This document shows, one piece after another, positions 16,729-25,518 of a stretch of DNA of 64,000 bases. The number at the start of each line of letters is the position of its first letter. Positions within the stretch are counted from its first letter, which is position 1. The stretch comes from GCA-002733465 sp039969155. Its GTDB lineage: Bacteria > Pseudomonadota > Gammaproteobacteria > Enterobacterales > Kangiellaceae. The DNA is taken from the NCBI GenBank assembly GCA_039969155.1, contig JBDVOJ010000119.1, positions 4,078 through 68,077 of the forward strand, read 5' to 3'. The notes below the pieces were generated by a model. The model saw nothing but the letters and a program-made list of their open reading frames with translations, searched no databases and was not told the origin of the DNA. The translations under genes and the position numbers were made by a program.

Positions 16729-17862
16729 TCACTCTGCTATTTGCATTTGTTTTCCTTGGGCATCATAAAATTTTCTTTCTGTTTCACCTTTATCATTATG
16801 AAAGGTAATCTGAGCTGCACCTCTTAAATGCGGGCTAGGAGATTTTTTACCACTTTCATCGAAGGATGTTAACGATGTTTGCTGCGTTCCTCGCTCGTTA
16901 TACTGCCACTTTAAATGGACATCAAACGAGCCATCGGCGTTAAACGCGGTGTATGAGTCTTGGATTCCCTGCTTATTGAAACTACGTAGCTGTTTTATAC
17001 TTCCCCAAGAAAACGGAATATTTTTGCCATGGCGATCAAAGCCTCGCATACCGATTTTATTACCAACGCCATCATATAGGTGCTCACCTAGATGGACCAT
17101 GGGTCGATTTCCCTCAACAGCATTTCCATCTTTGTCGTACACCTGCCACCGAGTAAAGTTTCCACTTAAATCATAGGTAATACGGTCTATTCCCGCACCT
17201 GAATCATTATTGGTTGGCTGATGATTAACACCAAAGTTTCGCATAAACATCAGCTTACCATCGTTATCATATTCAAGTTTTACTTCATAGAATTTAAACT
17301 CAGGTCGCAACGCCATCTGCTCACCTTTTAAATTCAAACGTTTTTCAAAAGTATGCCCATCATGACTCGCTCGCCACAGGTATTGATGAATATTCCATTC
17401 GCTTTCTGCTGGCTTACCTTGAGCATCAAAAAATACTAGGGACTGCCTGTTACCACTTTCATCTAGCTTATATTCGGCCCGCCAAACTTTGCCATGGGCA
17501 CTAATCTGTTCACCTTTTAGTCCATAATACGTATGAACTTCCCGATTCGCTTGGTAATCTATTTTGACTTGCGGTGCAAACCAAATAAACGAATCAAAAA
17601 CTCCCATACCACCAATTAGCGTATCATTTATCTTACGGCTAATTTGTATCACTCTACCTTGATCATCATAACTAAATTCATAGTGCGCAATTGACTGGCT
17701 TTGTTGTTTCGACACGGGATGAATCCCTCGGTATGAAGTTAATGGGCTTTCTCGAAACATTAAATGACGAAAATGCTTTTGCTCAGTAGCCGTCGAATGA
17801 CCGGGCAAACTAACACTAACGACAGTTAAAACTGCCATAAGAAATAAAACTGATTTTTTCAT
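16729..17862 (-). CDS. Secreted protein with YD-like beta-hairpin repeats
   Basis: 377 residues with a clear signal (MKKSVLFLMAVLTVVSVSLP, cleavage near GHSTA). The body is a series of short repeats of the type Y-D-x-x-G-x-hydrophobic followed by F-D-x-x-G-K: FSYDDQGRVIQI, YKLDESGNRQSLVFFDAQGK, LEYDNDGKLMFMRNFG, ITYDLSGNFTRWQVYDKDGN, FDRHGK, YNERGTQQTSLTSFDESGK and FHNDKGETERKFYDAQGK. They recall the YD/Rhs-type hairpin or tandem antiparallel sheet repeats, but there is no Rhs core motif or toxin tip. It follows the PDZ-hydrolase gene by 23 bp on the same strand, so the two are probably co-expressed. Function unknown. Confidence 0.6.
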   Translation of the reverse strand: MKKSVLFLMAVLTVVSVSLPGHSTATEQKHFRHLMFRESPLTSYRGIHPVSKQQSQSIAHYEFSYDDQGRVIQISRKINDTLIGGMGVFDSFIWFAPQVKIDYQANREVHTYYGLKGEQISAHGKVWRAEYKLDESGNRQSLVFFDAQGKPAESEWNIHQYLWRASHDGHTFEKRLNLKGEQMALRPEFKFYEVKLEYDNDGKLMFMRNFGVNHQPTNNDSGAGIDRITYDLSGNFTRWQVYDKDGNAVEGNRPMVHLGEHLYDGVGNKIGMRGFDRHGKNIPFSWGSIKQLRSFNKQGIQDSYTAFNADGSFDVHLKWQYNERGTQQTSLTSFDESGKKSPSPHLRGAAQITFHNDKGETERKFYDAQGKQMQIAE

Positions 17863-17885
17863 TTATTTATCCCAAGGTTAATAGG

Positions 17886-19262
17886 TTACTTAGAGGTGCT
17901 TGCGGTTGTTTGTTGCTTAAGAATATTTTCCATCCACTCAACTGATTGAGTAGCAATGCGTTGATTAAATTCCCCCAAATCATTGGCTTGCCCCCGAGTA
18001 AATGTCATTAAGTCAGACTTATTTGCAAACTTAAGGAGGTTGTGGTCGGTTTGCTCAAAAGTTAAAGCTTTTCCCGTTACCCCTTCATTTTTGTTAACAA
18101 GGGTTGCAATATCCTTTGCCCAGTTTCCTTCAATTGCCTGAATATCATATTTTCCGTGTAACATCAGTGCATGAGAATTTGCGTTTCCCCATAGAGATTC
18201 AAAGTCATAACGATTAATGCTGCGAAAAAAACTATAGTGACGGTCCATTATCTGCTCATTGTTAATCGCCACTAAATCGGCAGCTATAACACGCTTAGCG
18301 GCTTGACTTGCTAGGACTTCTTTCCAAGGCGTATCGGCCGCTAACCACATTTTAAGAAACGGCGAGATTGTCGTTACATTTTGCTTGGCCTGCTTTTCAT
18401 CAACTCCCCAATACTTAACTGACTGTTTTGCGTAAATGTCATGTAGATAATCGACCCAAGACTTAACCACGCCACCATAACCAATAACTCCTTTAGTTAA
18501 GCCTTGTTCAGCGATTATGGCCGAATGCAGCACACCGAGAGAGTGCCCAAATACAAAGACATTACTCGCTTTAACTTTCGGCTGTGATTTTAGGTGTTCT
18601 AGGCCAGCTAAAAACGCTTTGTTTTCAGTAACAAAGTCATACTGACGACAATCAAGTTCACCTTCACTATCACCGACACCTGGCTTCTCCATTTTCATCA
18701 CCGTAAAACCAGCTTGCGCAAAACTTCCCAGTAATAAATTTAAACTTACATTAGGCATCATGCCGTAGTCGATCGAGCCGCAGGTGTATCCTTGAATGAA
18801 CAGCACTGCAGCACCATCTTTTCGAGGTTTCTCTGGATGATAGCTAATGGTGCGAATATGCTCTCGCTGCCATTCAAATTGGCTATATTGCACACTAAAG
18901 CCTTGACCTTTCTCCCGTGGCCGCCCTTGCGCTTTAGCTGACAAAGGTACCGATTGCTCGCCACGTATAACGATTAGGTTCAATCGCTCACCTTCATTAA
19001 CTTCACCTAATGCAGTGACTAGCGAAGAAAAGTCTTCAATTTCACGACTATTAATACTACTAATTCTATCGCCAACTTTTAGGCCTAATGCTTGGGCACT
19101 CCCCAGAGGATGTAGATTTTGCACTACAACCGCTTCACCTGCCTCAGCTGTTTCAGGAATTAGCCCGAGAAAACTGGTTCGTTTTAACTTTACACTTGCC
19201 ACACTAATCTGGCTGACACAGATAAGGACTGCTGCCAGTAGCAAATATCGCCGAAAATTCAT
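17886..19262 (-). CDS. Exported PDZ domain-alpha/beta hydrolase fusion
   Basis: 458 residues from ATG 19260-19262, which has GGAG at 7 bases and is followed by a signal peptide (RRYLLLAAVLICVSQISVA); the longer frame to 19310 has no such support. Residues 30-105 form a PDZ domain (VVVQNLHPLGSAQALGLKVG DRI). Residues 125-450 form an alpha/beta hydrolase with the nucleophile elbow FGHSLG (Ser241), a candidate Asp in MLHGKYDIQAIEG and a candidate His in FEQTDHNLLKF. It is likely a periplasmic esterase or peptidase; the substrate is unknown. It forms a unit with the YD-like gene and is divergent from a membrane AraC regulator that may control it. Confidence 0.75.
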   Translation of the reverse strand: MNFRRYLLLAAVLICVSQISVASVKLKRTSFLGLIPETAEAGEAVVVQNLHPLGSAQALGLKVGDRISSINSREIEDFSSLVTALGEVNEGERLNLIVIRGEQSVPLSAKAQGRPREKGQGFSVQYSQFEWQREHIRTISYHPEKPRKDGAAVLFIQGYTCGSIDYGMMPNVSLNLLLGSFAQAGFTVMKMEKPGVGDSEGELDCRQYDFVTENKAFLAGLEHLKSQPKVKASNVFVFGHSLGVLHSAIIAEQGLTKGVIGYGGVVKSWVDYLHDIYAKQSVKYWGVDEKQAKQNVTTISPFLKMWLAADTPWKEVLASQAAKRVIAADLVAINNEQIMDRHYSFFRSINRYDFESLWGNANSHALMLHGKYDIQAIEGNWAKDIATLVNKNEGVTGKALTFEQTDHNLLKFANKSDLMTFTRGQANDLGEFNQRIATQSVEWMENILKQQTTASTSK

Positions 19263-19461
19263 TTCGTCACTCCATTTTTTTTTAAGTCTGAAACAACTAT
19301 GACAAAACAAGTTTCGCGAGGTGATAAATTCCTTTAAGCTTTACAAAAAAAAGCAATTAATACACTTTTAGTCGACAAGCTAACTTGAGGTTTACACCAA
19401 TCTTTCTCAACATCGTTAAAATACGCCGTAAGAATTATTGCGAGGTTTATCATTACCCCTT

Positions 19462-20667
19462 ATGAATACCACCTTTCTCAGTGTCGTTTACTTTATCGCT
19501 TTTAGTCATGCGTTGATGCTGGCAGTCGCGTTATGGTTAAGAAGTGAGCAAAACAAACCAGGTCGAATTCTGGCTGTTGTAATGGCTATATTGGCTTATA
19601 AGTTATTTGAAGGTGGCGCTAGCTACTCTGGCTTATACAAACATGTTCCTCATTTACTCGATTTAATGCCTGCCATGGTAATGCTTTTGGGACCAGTGTT
19701 TTATGGTTACGTGCGCAAAGTAACTGGGCAAACACCTTTTACTTGGGGTGATTGGGCAATGCACCTAGCCCCTTGGCTAGCTTTATGGATATTCCTTAAC
19801 AGTCCGAGTGTTTTTAGAGCGGCAGAGCAAAAAATAGCCATGTGGGATGCCATTGCGGCCTCTGGTGACAGCTATGGCCCGTTACCAACAGAAATAGTGT
19901 TGCGACTGCTCGCGATAAAGGCACATTTAACCACTTACCTTATTCTTAGTAGCCTCAGCCTGCTGCAATTTAGCGGCTGTGTAAAACATTTACGCAGTGA
20001 CAATAGCGGCGAGATAGTAACTCAACTCAAAGGGCTAACCATGTCCTTTATCACCCTTGAAGCGACTTGGGTATCGCTATTTCTTGCACAACAATATTTA
20101 GGTTTAGGCACTTTAAGTCAAGTCAGCGAAATTTGGTTACTTTTAATTGGTGTCATCGTCCTTACTATTGGGTTTGTTTGCCTTAAGCAGCCAGATATCA
20201 TCTTTACCAAAGAGGAAAGACTGCTTTCTAAGGTACCGGCAACGTCAACTCTGACCGAAGACAAGCAACAAACCGACCAAGAGAAGGTAAAGTACATTCA
20301 TTCCGTTTTGTCAGAAAGTGCGGCCAATGAAATTGCTAATCAGATTGAAGCAACGATCGAGTCCAAACAATTATATCTAAACGACAAACTAAAACTGACC
20401 GACTTAAGCAAAGTGATCGGAATGAAATCACATACGATATCACAGGTGATCAACCAGCATATGAAAACAAATTTCTATCGATTAATTAATAGTTTTAGAG
20501 TGCAACACACTGTCGGATTACTTGAAGACGATAATAATAATTGGTCAATTGAACGCGTCGCATTAGAGTCTGGCTTTAGTAATCGTGTTACCTTTAATAA
20601 GGCCTTTAAAGAGCATATGAATTGCACTGCTTCTGAATATAAAAAGAAGCATAGGCAGGCGTCTTAG
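19462..20667 (+). CDS. Membrane-embedded AraC-family regulator
   Basis: About 401 residues from ATG 19462; a TTG at 19438 is a less likely start. The N-terminal 240 residues are hydrophobic, with about seven membrane helices (LSVVYFIAFSHALMLAVALW, LLDLMPAMVMLLGPVFYGYV, IWLLLIGVIVLTIGFVCL). The C-terminal 110 residues are an AraC/XylS double helix-turn-helix (KLTDLSKVIGMKSHTISQVI; SIERVALESGFSNRVTFNKAF). Such proteins probably sense a membrane or periplasmic signal and bind DNA directly. It is divergent from the PDZ-hydrolase/YD-like operon with about 200 bp between starts, so that operon is its likely target. Confidence 0.8.
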   Translation: MNTTFLSVVYFIAFSHALMLAVALWLRSEQNKPGRILAVVMAILAYKLFEGGASYSGLYKHVPHLLDLMPAMVMLLGPVFYGYVRKVTGQTPFTWGDWAMHLAPWLALWIFLNSPSVFRAAEQKIAMWDAIAASGDSYGPLPTEIVLRLLAIKAHLTTYLILSSLSLLQFSGCVKHLRSDNSGEIVTQLKGLTMSFITLEATWVSLFLAQQYLGLGTLSQVSEIWLLLIGVIVLTIGFVCLKQPDIIFTKEERLLSKVPATSTLTEDKQQTDQEKVKYIHSVLSESAANEIANQIEATIESKQLYLNDKLKLTDLSKVIGMKSHTISQVINQHMKTNFYRLINSFRVQHTVGLLEDDNNNWSIERVALESGFSNRVTFNKAFKEHMNCTASEYKKKHRQAS

Positions 20668-21332
20668 CGAGTACCTATTCAAATAACGGCCCTTTAGCAT
20701 GAAAGCAAGTCTAAAGAACTTACTTGCTCAGCCTTTCCAGCCACGAACTAAAAAGCCAGCCACACCATAGCTTTCGGGCTTTAATGCTTTTCCGAGTTTA
20801 CCTGTCTTTTTTTGATTTTAATGCACTTCCAGTCTGACTGAACATGAAAACTCCCCTCCTACCAGCTGATCAAATGAAAAAGTATTCAGTTTTGCAGGGC
20901 ATCAATCTCACTTTGAGAAACCAAAAACATAAAGCGTTTCGAAAGCGTCAAAGAGTCACAACGGAATTCGAATTTTTAACCCATTGAATCTAATGGTGTT
21001 ATTTGTTTTATATCTCATTTTGAAGTCAACAATTTAGTTCTCATTTGGCAAGCGTTCTCGCAAAAACTTGAATTTGAATTTGAGGCGAAACCTAGACAAA
21101 TTTGTATTTTTCTAAAAACACACTACTCTGACCTCCGATGAGTCACTCAATACGTTCAGTACCGACTCTTTTGACAATTGGTTTTTCTTTTTCTGGCTTT
21201 CGGCTGATTTGCCAATGTTTTTTTATTCGTTCAAGGGCATAACAAAGATGCTACGGACTGCATCTTGAAAAAGAATTAGCTTTAATCATTGTCGTGTTTC
21301 TTTCTATATTCTAATAACTAAGAGGAACTACA
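20668..21332. other. Long intergenic region without a recognised gene
   Basis: 665 bp between same-strand genes. Both strands were read and no convincing ORF or RNA gene was found. A loose inverted repeat AGCAAGT/ACTTGCT lies at 20683-20712, shortly after the AraC gene and without a T-tract. The last 100 bp should carry the promoter of the lipase-like gene. Confidence 0.35.
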
Positions 21333-22187
21333 ATGAAAATACTCTCCCCACTGTTTGTATTATTTGTGTTATTTAGCAATTCACTAATGGCCGAAAAAGG
21401 TGTCGCCTTTGTTCACGGTACTAGTGACAATACCGATGCATTAAATGATTACTGGACCCCGGCAATGGTTAATTCGGTAGTTGCAGGGTTACCAAACTCT
21501 TCAAACTACGTTGTTATCAATTGCGAATTTAATGAATATGCATGGACTTCCCCAGCAGCAGGTTGTTTAGCAGAGCAGATAACTAACTTTATCAACAACA
21601 ATAATATTGATGAACTAAAGGTGATCACTCACTCCCACGGCGCCAATGTAATGCGCTGGATCTTATCAAACCCTACCTGGGACTCTCGCTATCCTGCAAT
21701 CATTGCCACCACATCAGAAGTAACAGCGATAGCCGGTTCTAGTTTAGGAACTCCGCTTGCGGATGCCGTTGTTGCCGGAAACGTTTTTGAACAATTGCTA
21801 GGCTGGATTTTGGGTTACGCGAGTGACGCCGTCAGAATGCAGCAAACTAGCTGGATGGTTTATTACAATAACAATTGGTTGCTGGGTACAAGTGGACGAC
21901 CTTCGCTTCCTGTCAGTTTCAAATCAATTATTGGTTCTGATGTAGAGTCGGCGTTTTGGGATGGTGATAGTTATTGCGCTGGTTATCAGTATCAGGTTGC
22001 ATTAGAAATAACCCAAAACTGGTTAGATTCTTGTTCCGATGGTTTTTTAAATTGTTCTTCGCAAGCTGGTGCAGGAAGTGTTTGGTTTTATGATACCTCA
22101 AGAACAAAAGGCAGAGAGCCTTTAAGTCATCAACAAAGTCGTCGTAACTGTTTTAATCTCGACACTATTCTAAGAAACGATCTTTAG
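21333..22187 (+). CDS. Secreted lipase-like alpha/beta hydrolase
   Basis: 284 residues with a short signal (SPLFVLFVLFSNSLMA, cleavage after residue 20). GVAFVHGTSDN is the oxyanion loop (H28-G29). VITHSHGANVMRWIL carries the nucleophile Ser101 in a T-H-S-H-G elbow. TAIAGSSLGTPLADAV follows, as in lipases. Six Cys in the mature chain suggest disulfides outside the cytoplasm. AGAGG precedes the ATG by about 7 bases. It is co-directional with the DUF4785 gene 10 bp downstream, whose Shine-Dalgarno overlaps this stop codon, so the pair is translationally linked. Confidence 0.75.
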   Translation: MKILSPLFVLFVLFSNSLMAEKGVAFVHGTSDNTDALNDYWTPAMVNSVVAGLPNSSNYVVINCEFNEYAWTSPAAGCLAEQITNFINNNNIDELKVITHSHGANVMRWILSNPTWDSRYPAIIATTSEVTAIAGSSLGTPLADAVVAGNVFEQLLGWILGYASDAVRMQQTSWMVYYNNNWLLGTSGRPSLPVSFKSIIGSDVESAFWDGDSYCAGYQYQVALEITQNWLDSCSDGFLNCSSQAGAGSVWFYDTSRTKGREPLSHQQSRRNCFNLDTILRNDL

Positions 22188-22197
22188 GAGAAATACA

Positions 22198-23433
22198 ATG
22201 ATCACCAATAAGATAATTAAAAGTATCATTTTCTCGGGCCTAAGCTTTTTCATGGTGGCTGCTCATGCCAATGATGCATTACTAAAATCGACTGAACTAA
22301 CTTCACCTCAGCAAGCATTATTTTCGATCAACAATCATCGAGAAACTGTTCAATTCAGTCGAGCAATGACTGACACCGACTTTTCAAAGAAGAGTCAAAC
22401 TCAACCAGTAAAGACTGAAAGTCAAGAGTATTGGTTTCGTGTCAGCGGCAACGACCTTAAGCAGGGGGTTACGCTCGATACATCTGGGGTAGAAGCACTA
22501 ATACGCATATCACCTAAATCTATGCACGATCCTAGGCTCCCAGTAGCCAAACAGTCTGCGCCTTCCACTAATTTAGCAATCGACTTGGAACAATTGGAAA
22601 TCACAACCCCGAGTGGGAAAGTGACTAAGGGGATTGAAGCGATGAGTTTTCATGCTAATTCCAAACAGCTTGAAACCACCCCCTTTGAAAAAGGAACGTC
22701 AGCATTCAAAATCGACAAAGCCCATGCAACTGGTCGGTATCAATTAAAGACATCTCAAAGCATACCAGACAAACAAGAATATCTAATCTATGTACTTGAT
22801 AAGAATTCCCCGTACAAGCTAAATATGACTTTGGATAACCAGCAACTTTTTTCTGGGCAAAATATGTCAGCAAAGATTGAACTTAAGAAATCCGGAATAA
22901 CTACAAACCTTGAATCTGTTTCTGGGAACATAGTCTCTCCGGGTGGAAAGGTGTATCCAATAAACCTCACGGCTTCGAAATCAGGCGCTTTCAAGTTTGA
23001 AGAACCTCTGGACATGCCATTCGCAAATCGCGCTGGACTTTGGGAAATGAGAGTTGTTAGCGAAACTCAAGGTGGAAGCTCTACCATCAAAAGAAACTCA
23101 AAACTAGCCTTCGCTTTTCAACCAAAAACCGCGCGTATTAATAAAAAGTCCAAGCAAGCTAGTCCCTCAAAAGCAGGGCTCACCAATGCGGTTAATATTA
23201 GCGTCAGTCATGCTGGGCGATATGAAGTTACGGGTGTACTTTATTTAGTCGATAGGAATGGTACGGCAAAATCAATCGCCGAAGCCAGAACGGCCAAATG
23301 GATAGAACAGGGCAGTGATAAAGTTGAGTTGTTATTTCAAAAATCATTGCTACCAGCACTTAAAAAAGGTCAGAAATTTAAAGTGGGTAATATTGGATTG
23401 AATGACCAGAGTCGAATGAGTAGGCTTCAATAG
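22198..23433 (+). CDS. DUF4785-like secreted protein
   Basis: 411 residues with a Sec signal (IIFSGLSFFMVAAHA). The body has several beta-sandwich-like stretches: YWFRVSGNDLKQGVTLDTSG, YKLNMTLDNQQLFSGQNMSA and a final domain HAGRYEVTGVLYLVDRNGTA ending VGNIGLNDQSRMSRLQ. This ending and overall plan resemble the DUF4785 family of gammaproteobacteria, where the immunoglobulin-like domains probably mediate binding. It is the second gene of an operon with the lipase-like gene and followed by a strong terminator. A helper or chaperone-like role for the lipase is only a guess. Confidence 0.65.
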   Translation: MITNKIIKSIIFSGLSFFMVAAHANDALLKSTELTSPQQALFSINNHRETVQFSRAMTDTDFSKKSQTQPVKTESQEYWFRVSGNDLKQGVTLDTSGVEALIRISPKSMHDPRLPVAKQSAPSTNLAIDLEQLEITTPSGKVTKGIEAMSFHANSKQLETTPFEKGTSAFKIDKAHATGRYQLKTSQSIPDKQEYLIYVLDKNSPYKLNMTLDNQQLFSGQNMSAKIELKKSGITTNLESVSGNIVSPGGKVYPINLTASKSGAFKFEEPLDMPFANRAGLWEMRVVSETQGGSSTIKRNSKLAFAFQPKTARINKKSKQASPSKAGLTNAVNISVSHAGRYEVTGVLYLVDRNGTAKSIAEARTAKWIEQGSDKVELLFQKSLLPALKKGQKFKVGNIGLNDQSRMSRLQ

Positions 23434-23457
23434 GCGTTTAATTTAAAACAATACTTT

Positions 23458-23497
23458 AGTAAAAAATCCCTAATGCTACTATTTGGGATTTTTTACT
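23458..23497 (+). terminator. Strong intrinsic terminator after the lipase/DUF4785 operon
   Basis: AGTAAAAAATCCC pairs perfectly with GGGATTTTTTACT (13 bp) around a 14-base loop, with six Ts in the 3' arm. It begins 25 bases after the stop codon. Confidence 0.88.
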
Positions 23498-23564
23498 CCA
23501 GTTGCTTTTTCTACTATTTAGAATGTCTGACAAAGTCCGCAGAATACCATACTGACCTGGGCGG

Positions 23565-23623
23565 ATGGTTGAATCAACAAATACTAACTCAGCATGATAT
23601 TATTCTGCCGGTTTTCGCTACAA
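23565..23623 (+). repeat. Imperfect repeat copy 1 (left of LysR/azoR)
   Basis: ATGGTTGAATCAACAA and, about 27 bases further, CCGGTTTTCGCTACAA. The same two boxes at nearly the same spacing recur at 25794-25852, on the other side of the LysR/azoR pair and in the same orientation. Confidence 0.6.
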
Positions 23624-23667
23624 CAAAGTCTCCCAAACGGTGGAGGTCTTGAATTAAAATCGGCGTA

Positions 23668-23813
23668 GTAGGTTGGTGGTGACGAAGAAACCCCGACGTC
23701 GATGGTCGCGAATTAAAAACATTTGTGTAGGTGAGAATTATTAGATGTGGACCTATCAACGATGCTCCAGTTGCGGTGAACGTTAGTTGTTGGGGTTATC
23801 ACCGCCAACCTAC
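23668..23813. repeat. REP-like inverted repeat pair
   Basis: GTAGGTTGGTGGTGAC...ACCCCGAC at 23668-23696 is matched in inverse orientation by GTTGGGGTTATCACCGCCAA plus CCTAC at 23789-23813, about 90 bp apart. The arms resemble the widespread GTAGGTTGG-type intergenic palindromes of gammaproteobacteria. The stretch 23498-23853 holds no other recognisable gene. Confidence 0.65.
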
Positions 23814-23853
23814 TCGTAAGTCTTTTATCCTCAACTTACCGTGTTGTTCCCAA

Positions 23854-24735
23854 TTATGTTTTAACCAATTCGTCTAGTAGCCACTCACGAAAGAAAACCA
23901 CTTTGCGATTTTTTTCATGAGCGGAAGAGGTCAACATATAGTATGTTAATCCCTCAATAGATTCCCCACCTGGATGTTTTTCAAGCCATTTCTGTCGCAA
24001 TGCAGTTTGGATAAGTAATGAACTGACCAGCGCAACACCCTGTCCTGCTAGAGCGGCCTGAATAACGTAATGTTCCTGCTCATAAGAACGGATTTTTAAT
24101 TTTTCTTTGTCGACGTTTTTGTTGTTAAAATAATGTGTCCACGTTATTGGCTGTAATTCCCGATTTTTCCATGCGGTTTCTATCAAAATTGCATCTTCAA
24201 TATTAGGGAGGCCTTGTAAATACTCCTTTGTCGCGTACATGCCAAATTGCTCAGTTATAAGTTTGGTTGCATATTCATTCTGTGCATCAAACTGTCCGTA
24301 CCTAATTGCCAAGTCTATTCGTTTGTCTTTTTGCAAGTCATCTAAGCTTTCACCTGTTTTAACAACAACACGAATTTCGGGGTGGCGAAGGTGAAAGCTC
24401 TCAAGTTTAGGCACTAACCATTGTGCAGCGAAAGATGTTGTAGTGCTCACAGTAAGTACCGATTGGTTATCTGATATTTCTTCAAGAACATCAGATATTT
24501 GTAGCAAAGAGTGGGACACAACCCTCGCAAGTTTTTCTCCTTCAGGAGTTAATATAATTAGCCGTGTTTTTCTTTTAAAAAGTAACGTCCCTAGCTTTTT
24601 CTCTAAAGCTCGTATTTGATGAGATACCGCTGTGGGGGTCACATTAAGTTCTGCAGCTGCCGCCTTAAAGCTATTTAACCTTGCTGCGGAATCAAACACT
24701 CTAAGACTGTTTATTTGGGGTAAATGAGTGAACAT
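23854..24735 (-). CDS. LysR-family transcriptional regulator (GcvA-like)
   Basis: 293 residues. N-terminal winged helix-turn-helix: SLRVFDSAARLNSFKAAAAE, then VTPTAVSHQIRALEKKLGTLLF. This pattern (AA--L-VT-TAVSHQIR-LE) is typical of the GcvA/AmpR branch. The C-terminal 200 residues are a periplasmic-binding-protein-like effector domain (VSTTTSFAAQWLVPKLESF, DLAIRYGQF). It is divergent from the azoreductase-like gene with 123 bp between starts, containing a T-N11-A operator candidate. The classical LysR arrangement suggests it controls that gene in response to an unknown, perhaps quinone or electrophile, effector. Confidence 0.87.
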   Translation of the reverse strand: MFTHLPQINSLRVFDSAARLNSFKAAAAELNVTPTAVSHQIRALEKKLGTLLFKRKTRLIILTPEGEKLARVVSHSLLQISDVLEEISDNQSVLTVSTTTSFAAQWLVPKLESFHLRHPEIRVVVKTGESLDDLQKDKRIDLAIRYGQFDAQNEYATKLITEQFGMYATKEYLQGLPNIEDAILIETAWKNRELQPITWTHYFNNKNVDKEKLKIRSYEQEHYVIQAALAGQGVALVSSLLIQTALRQKWLEKHPGGESIEGLTYYMLTSSAHEKNRKVVFFREWLLDELVKT

Positions 24736-24750
24736 ACCAAATCACTATAA

Positions 24751-24765
24751 ATGAGTATTTCTCAT
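24751..24765. promoter_or_regulatory. LysR-type operator candidate
   Basis: ATGAG-tattt-CTCAT is a perfect inverted repeat and fits the T-N11-A LysR box (24752-24764). It lies 16 bases upstream of the lysR start in the divergent lysR/azoR intergenic region, a standard place for autoregulation. Confidence 0.5.
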
Positions 24766-24858
24766 CTATATAAAAATAATGATCGTTTGTCAAGAGATTG
24801 GTTCGGGTTCAAAATCATATCTTCCAAAATCAATCAAATATGACGAACGGAGGGTTAC

Positions 24859-25518
24859 ATGCCAACAATACTGCACCTAGACACAAGTGCGCGGTCATTA
24901 GACAAATCTAGAACAAATCGAAATTCAATATCGAGGGCGCTTGCAGAGAGCTTTAGAGAGCAATGGAAAAATAGAATAAGTAACACTAAAGTTATTTATA
25001 GGGATCTCGCCAAAAATCCGCCCCACTTCATTGATGAAGCTTGGATTGGTGCGGTATTTACCCCAGATGAACAAAAAACCCCTGAACAAAATGCTCTTAT
25101 TTCACTTTCAGATGAGTTAATCGACGAAGTAATAAAAGCCGATGTTATATTGGTATCAACCCCCATGTATAACTATGGAATGCCTGCAGTTTTAAAGGCA
25201 TGGTTTGATCAAGTCATCAGAGTTAATAAAACGTTCACTTTCGATTTAAGTCGAGGCGACTTCCCACTACAACCCACCCTTTCAGGAAAAACAATGGTAC
25301 TTATAACATCATGCGGAGAGTTTGGTTTTCATGTGGGTGGTATAAGGGAAAAAATGAATCATTTGGGTCCACATATTGAAGTTGCAAGTCAGTATCTTGG
25401 TATAGAAAAGTTTTACGAAATTCGCTCTGAATATCAAGAGTTTGGAGATCAGCGACATACCGATTCGCTCAATAATGCCTATGAAGAAGTTAAAAACTTG
25501 ATTGAGCAGCTAGCTTGA
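24859..25518 (+). CDS. azoR: FMN-dependent NADH-azoreductase-like flavoprotein
   Basis: 219 residues with a flavodoxin-like fold: TILHLDTSARSLDKSRTNRN is the FMN phosphate loop (S-x-R-x-x-x-S type), and VILVSTPMYNYGMPAVLKAWFDQVIR is the family signature. TLSGKTMVLITSCGEFGF follows. This matches AzoR/acyl-carrier-phosphodiesterase-type quinone or azo reductases that carry out two-electron NADH-dependent reduction in the cytoplasm. GGAGGG precedes the start by 5 bases. It is divergent from a LysR regulator. The same frame continues after the TGA for 25 codons of protein-like sequence (see 25519-25596). Confidence 0.83.
   Translation: MPTILHLDTSARSLDKSRTNRNSISRALAESFREQWKNRISNTKVIYRDLAKNPPHFIDEAWIGAVFTPDEQKTPEQNALISLSDELIDEVIKADVILVSTPMYNYGMPAVLKAWFDQVIRVNKTFTFDLSRGDFPLQPTLSGKTMVLITSCGEFGFHVGGIREKMNHLGPHIEVASQYLGIEKFYEIRSEYQEFGDQRHTDSLNNAYEEVKNLIEQLA

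Noticed and set aside
23668..23813. Integron attC site
   Set aside because: No GTTRRRY/RYYYAAC core pairs and no integrase; the arms match REP-like palindromes.
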